From the NCBI RefSeq assembly GCF_000002985.6, contig NC_003283.11, positions 2,356,001-2,420,000 on the forward strand: a DNA stretch of 64,000 nt, read 5' to 3'. Position numbers and translations under genes: made by a program. The DNA comes from Caenorhabditis elegans. Lineage: Eukaryota > Nematoda > Chromadorea > Rhabditida > Rhabditidae. The notes under the pieces are model-generated. The model was not told where the DNA came from, did no database searches, and saw only the letters and a list, made by a program, of their open reading frames with translations. Of this stretch, positions 22,001 through 32,900 are shown piece after piece (positions within the stretch are counted from its first letter, which is position 1; the number at the start of each line of letters is the position of its first letter).

Positions 22001-23505
22001 GTCGAGAAGACCATCGTACCGATTCCCGAGCCGCAGACGGCAATTCCGGTGGCGACGCTGCGTTTTTTCGCGAAATATGTCGAGAGAATGACAATCGACG
22101 GGAGATACATACATCCGAAACCGATTCCACCGAGAACTCCGAACAGGAGATAAAGTTCCCAGATTGTGCTGGCGAAACGGGACAGGAGGAAGGCGGTGGT
22201 GGCGAGAATCGATCCGGCGATCGCTACCGATCTGATTCCGAACACATTGACGAACGACGAGGCCAGTGGTCCTGAAATTGGGGTTTTTTTGTTGGAATTA
22301 AAAAAAAATTATTTTTTCGAAAATCAAAAATTTTATCGTTTTTTTTTGTTGATATTTTCAACAAAAAATGCAAAAATTTTCATTTCAGAGAATTTTTGCA
22401 AAAATCAGCATCACACAGAAAAAGAGGCGGAGCCTAATTTTGCAACTCTGCGGCACGGTTTCTTCTTCTTTTTTTTTTAATTTTTTACGTTTCATACGAT
22501 TTTAAATACATTTCATGCTAAATTAGTTGTGAAAACACGAAATATCTTCAGAATCGTAAACCGTTACATTTTCATTTCAAAAAATCGACAAAACCGTGCC
22601 GCAGAGTTGCGAAAATAGGCTCCACCTCTTTTTCTGTGCGACGCTGCTTTTTCGCTTTTTTTTCTATAAAAAAATACCAAAATTTTCAGATTTTCTTTTT
22701 CAAAAAATCGCATTTTTCTTGGAAAAATCCGAAAAACTAAAATTTTTTAAATTTTTCGAAAATAATTTTTTTTTCTCTCACCAGCAAGATAATAGCATCC
22801 GGTGAGAATCGAGATGACAGCACCGGCAACCGATGTGGATCCAAACTGATCTGCCCAGATCGGTACAAGGATCTTTCCACACGTGTAGATCACCCCGTCG
22901 ACCGCCATGTTGACCAGGAAACTCGCGGCGACCACAACCCATCCGTAACCACCTGGAAAAATTGAATTTTTGAGATTTGTTAACCTCAAAAATTAAGCAA
23001 CTATTTAACTGACTACTGTAGTGTCGATTTACGGGCTCGATCTTTGAAATGAATCAAAATCAGTTATTTATCGATAGAATATTAAAGGATATTAAAAGAA
23101 TGCCCAACAATAGCAAAACAATACGAAAAACAAAAAGAATCGAACATGAATTAATTTCGGAAATCGAGCCCGTAAATCGACACAAACGCTACAGTAGTCT
23201 TAAGATTTAAGAGTTTTTTTCTCAGAATTTCGATACTTTTTTTGAATTTTTTTTGTTTTTAGTAAACCGAAACGTCGAAGTATTCTTAGAATTTGTCGCC
23301 TTTCAAACAGAAAATATATTAATTCTATGTTGAATTTTTTATCAATTTTTTTTTTCAAATCAAGACTGTATGACTCCTCACCATCCGGCGGCGTGACTTT
23401 CCCGACTTCCTCGACTTGCTCTTCAAAATTTTCGGCGGCCGTCACAGCGACGGTAACCTCTTTCTTTTCCGCATCGAGCGGTCCATCGATGGGTTGTTTG
23501 GACAT
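19043..23505 (-). CDS. Monocarboxylate transporter (SLC16/MCT family)
   Basis: Complete 544 aa proton-linked monocarboxylate transporter homologue, expected in the plasma membrane with 12 helices. Exons: 23382-23505, 22782-22952, 21699-22271, 20301-20768, 19043-19341; 1635 nt in all. The hydrophilic N-terminus is Glu-rich and leads into the family motif DGGYGWVVVAASFLVN (from about residue 41, TM1). Exon 3 gives TM3-6, including YLLFGVLGGIGFGCMYLPS and FAKKRSVATGIAVCGSGIG. A long basic and His-rich loop (LKATEHQVKKVAK to VVHATEHHTVHHVVKKSK) is the usual TM6-7 loop. TM8 carries NIMFRIGCGMVADH, whose Arg matches the substrate arginine of MCT1. The ATG follows a GTTTTCCAG acceptor by 7 nt, suggesting trans-splicing. 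The introns hold several foldbacks. I recall both mct-2 and mct-6 of C. elegans beside SLC17 genes, so I give no symbol. Confidence 0.93.
19342..20300. repeat. MCT intron 4: dispersed repeat fragments
   Basis: 959 bp, strongly A/T homopolymeric, with two or three fragments of the CCGTGGAGCGCGTTT repeat (near 19660 and 20155) and repeated TTTCGACRTAAAAATC stretches. No coding content. Confidence 0.65.
20820..21105. repeat. Foldback in MCT intron 3
   Basis: GGGCCCACGAAAAGGGG...CACTGTGCCAACGCACAAAA pairs with TTTTGTGCGTTGGCACAGTG...CCCCTTTTCGTGGGTCC. A degenerate extra arm precedes it near 20850. Confidence 0.75.
21228..21560. repeat. Family P palindrome in MCT intron 3
   Basis: ATTCTGAGAATGCACATTTT, CAACATATTTGACGCGCAAA and CTACAGTAACCCTTT occur at the left and inverted at the right, about a CGTAAATCGACA-containing centre. 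This is the simple, uninterrupted version of the larger palindromes at 23672 and 26396. Confidence 0.8.
22400..22645. repeat. Foldback in MCT intron 2
   Basis: Arms CACAGAAAAAGAGGCGGAGC...CAACTCTGCGGCACGGTTT and complement AAACCGTGCCGCAGAGTTG...CCACCTCTTTTTCTGTG. A lone half occurs near 15065-15110. Confidence 0.8.
23005..23203. repeat. Foldback in MCT intron 1
   Basis: GACTACTGTAGTGTCGATTT with ACGGGCTCGAT and its complement (ATCGAGCCCGTAAATCGACA, CTACAGTAGTC) about 100 bp apart; related to the inner part of family P. Confidence 0.75.
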
Positions 23506-23671
23506 TGTCGTCTGGAAAACGAAAGAATATTTTGTAAATAAGGATATTGTAATAATTCAATAGGAGTACTGTATAATTATTGTAGATTGGGAAAAATTGC
23601 GATTTTTTTTTGAAGGGAGTACTGTAGGATTACTGTAGTTTTGATCTTTTGAAGTGATATTACGGGATCAA

Positions 23672-24367
23672 AAATTTCTGAGAATACACAGTTTGCAACA
23701 TATTTGACGCGCAAAATATCTCGCAGCGAAAACTACAGTAATCCTTTAAATGACTACTGTAGCGCTTGTGTCGATTTACGGGATCTCGATTTTTGAAATG
23801 AATATTTCTTTTCGAATAGTGACAGCGATATCCCGTTTTCCTTCGTTTTTATTTTTTATTTTCTCATTTCTTAAGCAATTACAGTGCATTTGTTTTTCCA
23901 CTTCTACGATATTAAAGGAGGCGCTTATTTATGCGGAATCGTCTTGCCGCGCGTTTAGTCATCATTTCCAGCAGTTTCTGTGTAAACATCGTAGATCACA
24001 AAATGTTTATCTCATATTTCGTTTTCTGTTGGTTTTTCACAAATTATTTGTGATCTACGCGAATTTTGAACAGAAACTGCTAACAATGATGACTAAACGC
24101 GCGGCAAGACCATTCCGCATAAATAAGCGCCTCCCTTTAATATCGTAGAAGTGGAAAAACAAATGCACTGCAATTGCTTAAAAAATACGAAAAAACCGAA
24201 GGAGAACGGGATATCACTGTCACAATTCGAAAAGAAATATTCATTTCAAAAATCGAGATCCCGTAAATCGACACAAGCGCTACAGTAGTCATTTAAAGAG
24301 TTACTGTAGTTTTCGCTACGAGATATTTTGCGCGTCAATTGTGTTGTAAAATGTGCATTCTCAGAAT
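23672..24367. repeat. Nested giant palindrome (family P with inner hairpin)
   Basis: Outer arms are family P (TTTGACGCGCAAAATATCTC, GACTACTGTAGCGCTTGTGT, GAATATTTCTTTTCGAAT) at 23672-23880 and inverted at 24175-24367. The inner arms (about 23880-24175) read CAGTGCATTTGTTTTTCCAC, TATTAAAGGAGGCGCTTATT and TTGCCGCGCGTTTAGTCATC, then their complement. The pairing is almost continuous over roughly 700 bp. Confidence 0.85.
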
Positions 24368-25134
24368 ATTACAACCCAGTGAAGGAAAAAACTGTCGACC
24401 AAGAAGTAATGAGCCGACGAAAAAAGCCGCGAGAGTAGTAGGTTGAGCTTCTTCGGTTTAAATAAAGGATAAAAAATCGTCCCCCCTCTCCCCACGTGGA
24501 ACAGTGGCGCAACAGTTCGCCCCCCACCGCTAAAGGGGGTCAAATCAAAAGGAGAAGAGCAAATAGATCAAATCAACAGAGAGAGAGATAGGAAAATAAT
24601 CGTCAGTTTTCAATAAAAATGAAACACTTGAAGCCTTGATCGTGGTGGATGATCGAATGGGGGTAGGCGGAGCGCCTTCTCTGTATGTTTTGATTATTAC
24701 AACCGAACCACCGATCGTCGGAGAGAAGACAATAGAAGAATTGGAGCGAAATTGGAAAAATGAATGACGAGGAGTCTCACGAGGAGGGGAATCGAGACCA
24801 TTTTTGTGATGAATCACTAAATTGCACCATAAACAACAGGAAAACAGGCAAAAATCGCAAACTGGATAATATTCAAATTCGAAAGAGGCAGCGGAAAATT
24901 CCAAAGGAACGACTTTTTTAATTGAATTCAATTCGAAACGAATCGACTCTGCTCAACAGTTCTTTGTCGACAGTATAAAGGAATTTTCATTTCCCAAGCA
25001 GGGGTGCCGCCGAAAATTCTTTGGAAAACCGAAGAATTTTCGTTTTTGGGCAATTTTGACCACTTTTTTCGGTTTTTCAAGAAAGAAAAACCGAAAAACC
25101 GGCAGACCTGGGCAATAAATTATTCAACTTATCA

Positions 25135-25150
25135 CCCCCCCCCCCCCCCC
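25135..25150. repeat. Run of 16 C
   Basis: An uninterrupted C16 homopolymer (G16 on the other strand) in otherwise AT-rich DNA. Confidence 0.95.
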
Positions 25151-25376
25151 TGATTATCACGGAGGTAAAAAGAGCACCAAGTGGCACCACGCTTTATCAG
25201 TTAGCTCTACCAACATGCACTTTCGATGAAGAGAGCTCCCAACGGCAGCTGGCAAACGGCTGGTATCAGTGGCAAAAAACCTGATAGGGTTATGTCGAAC
25301 TTGGAGAAATACATCAAATTTTTTCTTGTTCATTCACGAATTGGAAAAGTTTCAGCCACAGTTTGTGTCAGAGATG

Positions 25377-25790
25377 GGCGGCAATTTTTAGTCGGTAAAT
25401 CGGCAACTTGCCGGTTTGCCGGAAATTTACAATTCTGCTAATACAATTTGCCGGAAATGTTCAACTCCGGAAATGTGCCTGTTTGCCGGATATTTGAGTT
25501 CTGTCAATTTGCTTTCTAATTTTTTTTTTTTAATTTGCTGATTTTCCGGAAAATTCTCCATTCCGGAAATTTGCCGGCAAATTCTCCATTCCGGAAATTT
25601 GCCCATTTGCCGGAAAATTGAATTCCGCCAATTTGCCGGAGATTTTCAACTCCGTCAATTTGCCGATTTTCCGGAAATTTCCAATTCCGCCAAATTGCCG
25701 ATTTGCCGGAAATTTCCAATTCCGCCAATTTGCCAGAAAATTTCAATTCCGTCAATTTGCCGATTTGCTGGAAAAAATCGTTTGCTGTAT
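25377..25790. repeat. R2 repeat upstream of SLC17 F
   Basis: Arm-type sequence only (CCGGAAATTTCCAATTCCGC units); no clear core. Confidence 0.8.
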
Positions 25791-26232
25791 GTTCAGACAC
25801 AGATTGTGTTCTATTTCGGGATCAGAGAGTTCAACGGAACACCCAACATCTCTATCATCAAAGAAGTTTTGCCGACACGGAAATTCCTACAGTGCCCCTA
25901 AAAAAACTTCCGATCTTCGAAACAAATTTCAGATGACGTGACTTTTCCCGGTATAATGATGCAAAATTACAAAATATTTTTAAGAGCAATAATCCGATCC
26001 AGAGTTCAAAATCGTGTGCCAAACACACTCGCACCACAAATCACCTATTCAAAACGTATGCAAATCAGCAGCCAGTGTATCGATAAAAACTGGGGGGAGT
26101 TGTTCGACGGTATTCTGATTTCTGTGATTTTTTTGTCATTCTTTTCCTCATGATTTTGAAATGTTCCATTGATTTCTAAAATCTATTAATGTTTTTTTTT
26201 CCCCCGTTTCCATTTTTTGATTTAGAGAGAGG

Positions 26233-28422
26233 ATGCGACGAGTCGGCGATGCTGAGGAAAAAATTGAAAAATCAGATGAAATGTCGGAGAATTCCAGGAA
26301 GACTTCAAAAATATTGTGTTGCAATCTGACGCGATATTTGATTTTGATTCTGACGTAAGTTTTGAGAATGTTCGATCACTTTATATTACAGGAACAAAAA
26401 ATTCTGAGATTGCGTATTGCGCAACACAATTGACGCGCAAAATGTCTCGTAGCGAAAACTACAGTAACTCTTTAAATGACTACTGTAGCACTTGTGTCGA
26501 TTTATGGGGATCTCGATTTTTTTTTTGGCGAATTGTGACAGAACAGCGTTATTCCATTTTCGGGTTGTGTCAAAGTGTCTCATTCCGGCTTGATCTACGT
26601 AGATCTACAAAAAATGCGGGAAACGAGACGCAGAGTTCTCAACTGATTTCGCATGGTTAAGAACGTGCTGACGACACAATTTTTTGGAAAAAAAATCCCG
26701 CATTTTTGTAGATCAAACCGTGATGGGTCAGCCTAGCACCTTTATTTCTTCGTATTATTTTAGCTTTTTTTTTGGCTCAATTTTACTATTCTATCGATAA
26801 ATCGATAATTAAGCAAAAAGTGAGAAAATATAACGAAGAAACGAAGGGAAATTCATTTCAAAAATCGAGATCCCGTAAATCGACACCAGCGCTACAGTAG
26901 TCACTTAAAGAATTACTGTAGTTTTCGCTACGAGATATTTTGCGCGTCAAATATGTTGCCCAATACGCATTCTCAGAATTCAACGTTCCCATAATACCAA
27001 AACTTCTTCAGATTAACATGTCTGACACTGCTCCAAATGAACTCATTGGCGTTCAATTTCACAGTAATCTGTATGTCAGATGTCTCAGACGATTACCATA
27101 TCACTCATCCAAACGAAACTCATTGGTTTGAAGATAGTAACATGAAATCTCTGGTATTTTCATCGATGGCAGTCGGCGGCCTATTAGGATTATTAATTGC
27201 TATGCCATTAATGCATCGAGTCGGTGTTCGTCTAGTATTGAGCATTTGTGGTGTATTCTCAATACTCGGAACCATACTATTCCCGCTAGCTGTCGAGTGG
27301 AACTTTTTCAGCGTTCTTGTAGTGCGATTTCTACAAGGATTGGGGATTAGTATGGTCTTTACAGTTCTGGGCTCCGTGCCGACAGCATGGGCTCCAAATA
27401 ATGAATCTGGCACTTTTTTGGCAGTTCTATCGTGTGCATTCCAGTGGAGTAACGTGATCTGCATGCCAATTTCTGGATTCCTATGTGAATCATCCTGGGG
27501 GTGGAGATCGATCTACTACCTCTTCGGAATTGTCACCATAGTATTTTTCCTGGCGTTCTACTTTTTCTACACAGATTCTCCGACAGATCATAGGAATGTT
27601 TCGAACAAAGAGTTAAGCCTTATCTTGCAAGATAAGACTGTAACTCATAAGGAACCAGTTCCATATTTGGCTATTTGCAAGGATCCTTGTGTGCTTGTCA
27701 CTTGGATGTCCAACATCGGTGGAAACCTCGGATTTTTAACCTTGGTACTCTACGGTCCAACCTATTTGCGTGAAGTTTTGAATTTCGAAGTTCGCGGAAC
27801 TGGCTTCGCTAGTGCTCTTCCATTCTTGCTCTCAGCAGCTGTCAAATCTATAGCCGGACAGCTATCAGATCGCTGTGATTTTGTATCAGAACGGGTTAGA
27901 TTTACAATTTGCGGAATCGTTGCAAGACTCGGCTTGGCAATCGGTTATATCGGAATGGCAACGACGTCGAGCAGGCTAGTGGCTCAAATTGCGTTCACTT
28001 TTTCGATTGCTGTATCCGGACTGAACATTATGGGAACAGTGAAATGTCTACAGCTGGTCAGTTGTTCGAAATTCCATTCTTTTTCTGATCCTGCTTAATG
28101 TCTCCAACTCTTTTCAATATTGACTCAGCCTATTAACCTCTGCACTTTTCAGCGCTGCAAACAACATGTGCACTTTGCCGTCTCCGTCATCGCACTCATG
28201 GCCTATGTGATTCAATTCGGCGCGCCAATCCTCGTCGGAATCATTTGTCCAGATAACACCGCAGAACAGTGGGGATGGTTCTTCTTGATCGTCGGAATTA
28301 TTGTGTTCGTCACAAGTGCACCCTTTCCATGGTTTACAACTGCCGAGCCAGCCGACTACACGCTATCCAGGGAAAAACAGTTGGAAATTGCGAAACACAA
28401 AGAATTGCAGGAATGTTGCTGA
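26233..28422 (+). CDS. SLC17-family anion transporter F (complete, intron-poor)
   Basis: Complete 478 aa transporter. Exons: 26233-26354, 27012-28056, 28153-28422; 1437 nt. The start ATG lies 7 nt after a TTTGATTTAG acceptor-like site. Landmarks: RKTSKILCCNLTRYLILILT (N-terminus to TM1), NFTVICMSDVSDDYHITHPN with NET sequon, MKSLVFSSMAVGGLLG, RFLQGLGISMVF (TM4), CESSWGWRSIYYLFG (TM6), LYGPTYLREVLNFEV, SALPFLLSAAVKSIAGQLSD, and CPDNTAEQWGWFFL running without an intron where D and G are interrupted. It lacks four of the introns found in D but shares the other two positions and phases. Intron 1 holds a family P palindrome carrying an R1 insertion. Confidence 0.93.
26396..26990. repeat. Family P palindrome interrupted by an R1 insertion
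   Basis: Left arm ATTCTGAGATTGCGTATTGC...TGACGCGCAAAATGTCTC and right arm in inverse (GAGATATTTTGCGCGTCA...AATACGCATTCTCAGAAT). R1 copy 15 sits off centre and splits a GTGACAG-type internal segment. Confidence 0.8.
26566..26745 (+). repeat. R1 element, copy 15
   Basis: Inserted inside the family P palindrome of SLC17 F intron 1, so younger than that palindrome. TGACGTCA mutated to TGACGACA. Confidence 0.8.
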
Positions 28423-29955
28423 ACGATTGTGTTGTTTTGCAATTATATTGCTTGTTGCATCATTTATTTGATCTCGCTCCTCGGGATTTTTTTTCGAATT
28501 TAAAATTAATAAAATTCTTATTATTATTTCATATCTGTTCCAGGAATATTAGAAAGAAATCTAAAATGAAGGAAAACTGACGGTTTTAGATTGAAAAATT
28601 GTAAAATAATTTTATGGCGGTTCAAAAAAGGTTTCAGCTAAAATTTCAGCTAAAATCTCCATTTTCGTGTCAGTTGCCGGATATTGTTAGAAGAGTTTCA
28701 TCCTTAATTACACAAATTTCCGGAATTGAAATTTCCGGAAAATCGGCAAATTGCCGGAATTGAAATTTCCGGAAAATCGGCAAATTGCCGGAATTGAAAA
28801 GTTTTTGACAAATCGGCAACTTGCCGGAGTTGAAAATTTCCGGCAAATTGTCAAATTACCGGGATTGAACATTTTCTTTCGAAAAGTAGGCAAAATTAGC
28901 TTTTTTTCATCGAAATTTTGAACCGTCATACAATTTTTTTGAGAAGCCTCATTGCAAAATTCGTTCATTTCGGAATTTTTGAGCGCATGTAAACAAAAAA
29001 CCAATCCCGTTAGTCATTTTTTTAACGATTTTTGACGATAAAAGCTCTCCAATAAATAGTGCAAATTGGGATATTTCCAGTAATTCAAAATAGGGTATGC
29101 GGCGATCGCCGTTCGACAAATTTTTTGCCGGTTTCCCGATTTGCCCAAAATTTCCAGCGATTGCCATTTTTCCGGCATATTCGGGAATCGGCAATTTGTT
29201 GGTTTGCTAAGTTGCCAAAAATTTTCAATTCGGGCATTTTGCCGATTTGCCGGACATCCCTGGTTCAGGTCTTCAAATGCTTACTGTATCTCAGCATCTG
29301 AGCAACAAAGAGTAATATTCCACAGACCAAGCATCTTCTAGAACCATTATCAGGTAAGAACGAAGCCTTCGGTGCAATAAATACCCCAAAAGCTGTATCA
29401 AAAGTGCACCAAGAAGTGATCAAATTTCTTGACTCATTGTAGAGAAAAAATCAAAAGATCGACTCGATAACACAGACAGATTGGAGATCAAACAACTAGA
29501 ATGTAAATGCGTAGATGACGAATTTGTTTCGCAACCGAACGGAGAAAAAGCTGTCTTTTGTCATGATTATCATTATTTCAATTTCAATGAATCAATTCTG
29601 ATTCAATGATCCGCAAGCCGTATTCGAACGTCGTAGATCACTTTTTGAAATTCCATCACTCAGTCCTACATTGTGCAATAATGATGACATTTCCATGTGT
29701 TACACAGTCAGTCCGGTACCACGAGGGCTGGCTGAGTGCTCTTTGTTCGCGCTCAACGCCTGCCTGCGTCTTGGCAATTTTCCCCTATCCCACTTGAACT
29801 CAACTGTTTTCAGTTCAAATATTCAAAAATTCCGATGTTTGTTGCATTTTTTTCCCGTATATCATCCCTTTTTCAGTACGGAAGAGTATTCGGAAGAGCT
29901 CACAGAACCAGCGAATGCAAATCGGGCCTAGAATTTGATACAAAAACGGCGGAAA
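28423..29955. repeat. Intergenic region between SLC17 F and G
   Basis: 3' flank of F, then R2-type sequence at 28670-28885 and 29100-29260. The region about 29300-29955 has no repeat that I recognise and presumably holds the promoter of G; short open frames there lack support. Confidence 0.65.
28508..28513 (+). terminator. Poly(A) signal of SLC17 F
   Basis: AATAAA 86 nt after the stop codon. Confidence 0.55.
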
Positions 29956-32900
29956 ATGCGTGTAACAGGTGACTACGAGATGGTGAAGGTCGTCGGCGGC
30001 GGTGATTCGGATATTTTCGAGACTCCACAGCGGAAAATTTCCAATTTCGTGTTTTGGAATCAGACGCGGGTCTTCATTTTGATTCTCTCGTAAGCTTTTT
30101 TCTCTGCGTTTTCACCGAAAAACCAGGTCATTTTCAGCCTAACATGCATGACATTAACCCAAATCAACTCTCAAATCTTCACATTTACTGTGATATGTAT
30201 GGATGATCTAATTGTGGAGCAGCAGACGAGCAACTTGACGGGTAAGTCTAATAATTTTTGATTTTTAAGCAAAAAAAATCAATTTCAGAACCCCACTGGA
30301 TCGAAGGAACTACTGAAAAATCGATTTTATTCTCGGCAACAGCGATCGGCGCCCTGGTAGCACTTATTCCCTCGGTACCCATCCTTAACAGTCTGGGAGT
30401 CAGGTTTGTAGTTGATTTTTGCCATTTTTTGTTGAAATTTGATTTGAAAACCTACACAAATCGGCGACGTTTTCAGTTGTTGTAGTTGTTTATTGACGCT
30501 GTTGACGTCTCCTGAAAAAAGAAATGTCTTAAAAAAATTTTAATTTTGCGATTAAAAATTATGAGTTTACGCAAGAGTTTTTGAAGAAAAAGTCTTTTTT
30601 TAAGTAATTTTAAATAATTTTCGACATTTTTTAATTGAAAACCATCGACGAATGGTTGAAAAATCAAGAAAATTGAGCAAAAATGAGGAAAAATGAAGAA
30701 AAACAACTAAAAATTAATTCGATCGGCACGACGGGTCTCGCCACGAAAATGGTTGACTACTGTAGCTCAGAAATTTTATTTTGACTATTTTAAGATTTTC
30801 CCTTGAATTTTTGGGGAAAAATCACTGAAATTTGTTGAATAATTAGGAAAATTGAGCGAAAATTAACAAAATCGAGAGAAAATTGCAAAAAATTTGAAAA
30901 TTTAGCAAAAACGATGGGTTTCGACCCAAAAAATTGGATTTTCGTCTGTTTTCATAGTTTTTTGATCGATTTTTCATTCAACAGTTTTACTTTAAAAATC
31001 GCAGAAATTAATTTGAGCGGCGCGGCGGGTCTCGCCACGATAACGCAGGACTACTGTACCGGAGAACTTGTTATGTGTGGTTTATTTAATAAAAATCGGA
31101 AAATCAACTAGTTTTTGACGGAAAATTGATTATTTTTCAAGCAAATTGTCGCAAAAAAATCGAAAAATTAATTTTCAGACTAACCTTGTCATTTTGCGGA
31201 CTCTGCTCCACACTTGGCACCTTCTTCACACCGCTCGCCGTCACTTATAGCTTTTACCTCGTCGTTTTCTGCCGTGTTCTTCAGGGAATCGGGATAAGTG
31301 TGATTCTGACAGTTCTCGGTGTAATTCCTTCATATTGGTCGCCAAAAACCGAATACAGTACCTATTTGGCGATATTATCGTGTGCCTGGCAGGTTTGTTG
31401 CAGTAGAGCGCGTTTGCAGCAATTTTGGGGTTTAAACACGTTTTTTTCAGTTTTCAAATGTGATTTTCATGCCGATTTCGGGGATTTTGTGCGATTCTTC
31501 GTTCGGTTGGCGGTCGATTTATTATGTTTTCGGCGTGGCTACTGGGTTTTTTTATTTCGTGTTTTTCATGTTTTACACGGATATTCCCGGAATTCATAAG
31601 TAGGTTTTACAACAAAAATTTAAAAAAAAAACATTATTTTTTCTTTGACGGCCGAAAAAAATTCGGTGGCCTAGTTTTATAAAAAGTTCTGCCACCAACT
31701 TTTGTTTGGAAAATTCGGCCGCCACCTTTTGTGGAAAACTCGACCACCCTTTTTGTGTGGAAAACTCGGTCACCAATATAGTGTAGAAACCTCGGCCACC
31801 ACCTTTTATGGAAATTCGGCCACGAACTCAGCATAGAAAACTCGGCCAGCAATTTAGAGTAAAAACTCGGCCACTAATTTAGTATGGAAATATCGGTCAC
31901 TAATTCGGTGTACAAATCTCTGCCATGAATTCCGTATAAAAAACTCGGTCACCAATTTTGTATAGAAAACTCGGCCACCACCTTTTTGCGGAAAACTCGG
32001 CCACCATTTTCGAATATTAAACTAGGCCACAAAAATATTTTAAAAACTAGGCCACCAACTTATTTTAAAAACTTGGACACCAACTTATTATGAAACTCGG
32101 CCACCATTTAGAATAGAAAACCCGGCCACCAATTTCGTAAAGAGACCTCGGCCACCAATTTCGTAAAGAGACCTCGGCCGAATAACTTATAAAGAAAGTT
32201 CGGCCACCACCCTTTTATGAAAAAAAACTCGACCACCAGTTTAGTATTGAAAACTCGGCCACCAACATTTTATTAAAACTCGGCCACCAATTTCGTTTTG
32301 AAAACTCGGCCACAAACTTTGGATTATAAGTTAGGCCGCTAATTTTTTCGAAAATTTCCAGAAACGTCTCCGAAAAAGAGCTCGGCCAAATCGTCGAAGG
32401 AAAACCCGAGCACACTGTCCGTGAAGCCGTCCCATACTGGAAAATTTGCACAGACCGCTGTGTTCTGTCTGCGTGGGTGAGCTTCCTTGGCGGAAACCTC
32501 GGCTTCATCACCCTGCTTCTGTACGGACCAACTTATCTTCGAGAAGTTCTGCAATTCGATGTGAGGTCGACTGGATATATCAACGCGTTACCGTATGCTC
32601 TTTGTGCGATCTATAAATTTGGCGCCGGCAAAATTTCGGACCGGGTTACTTTTGCCAGTGATAAGGTTCGTTGTACAGAGTTTTTAGGTCTTGGTGCCGG
32701 CCTAGCGCCTGCCTGCATGATGCTTGCCTGACGCTTTCCTGACGCCTGCCTGATGCTTGCCTGACGCCTGCCTGACACCTGCCTGCCGGACACCTGCCTA
32801 ACTCTTGCCTAGCGCCTGCTTGACGCCGACCTGACACTTGCCTGATGCGTGCCTGACGCTTGCCTGGCGCCTATCTGATTCTTGCCTGTCGCTTGCCTAG

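Larger units (their letters stand above)
23506..26232. promoter_or_regulatory. Divergent intergenic region between MCT and SLC17 F
   Basis: 2.7 kb separating two divergently transcribed transporter genes, so it must hold both promoters. Contents in order: a 700 bp nested palindrome (23672-24367), unassigned sequence with a pyrimidine-rich GTCCCCCCTCTCCCCACG stretch (24480), a run of 16 C (25135-25150) and an R2 copy (25377-25790). I found no coding exon or clear core promoter element. Confidence 0.6.

Noticed and set aside
24545-24931. 128-codon minus-strand frame upstream of the MCT gene
   Set aside because: No recognisable domain, no splice partners, and it lies in the divergent promoter region. 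It could be chance.
31660-32340. CRISPR-like repeat array
   Set aside because: Units are diverged throughout with no constant repeat/unique spacer pattern, and the sequence is a eukaryotic intron.
32611-32837. Minus-strand frames with RQASGRRQ-like repeats
   Set aside because: Translations of the GCCTGCCTGA minisatellite in SLC17 G intron 6.
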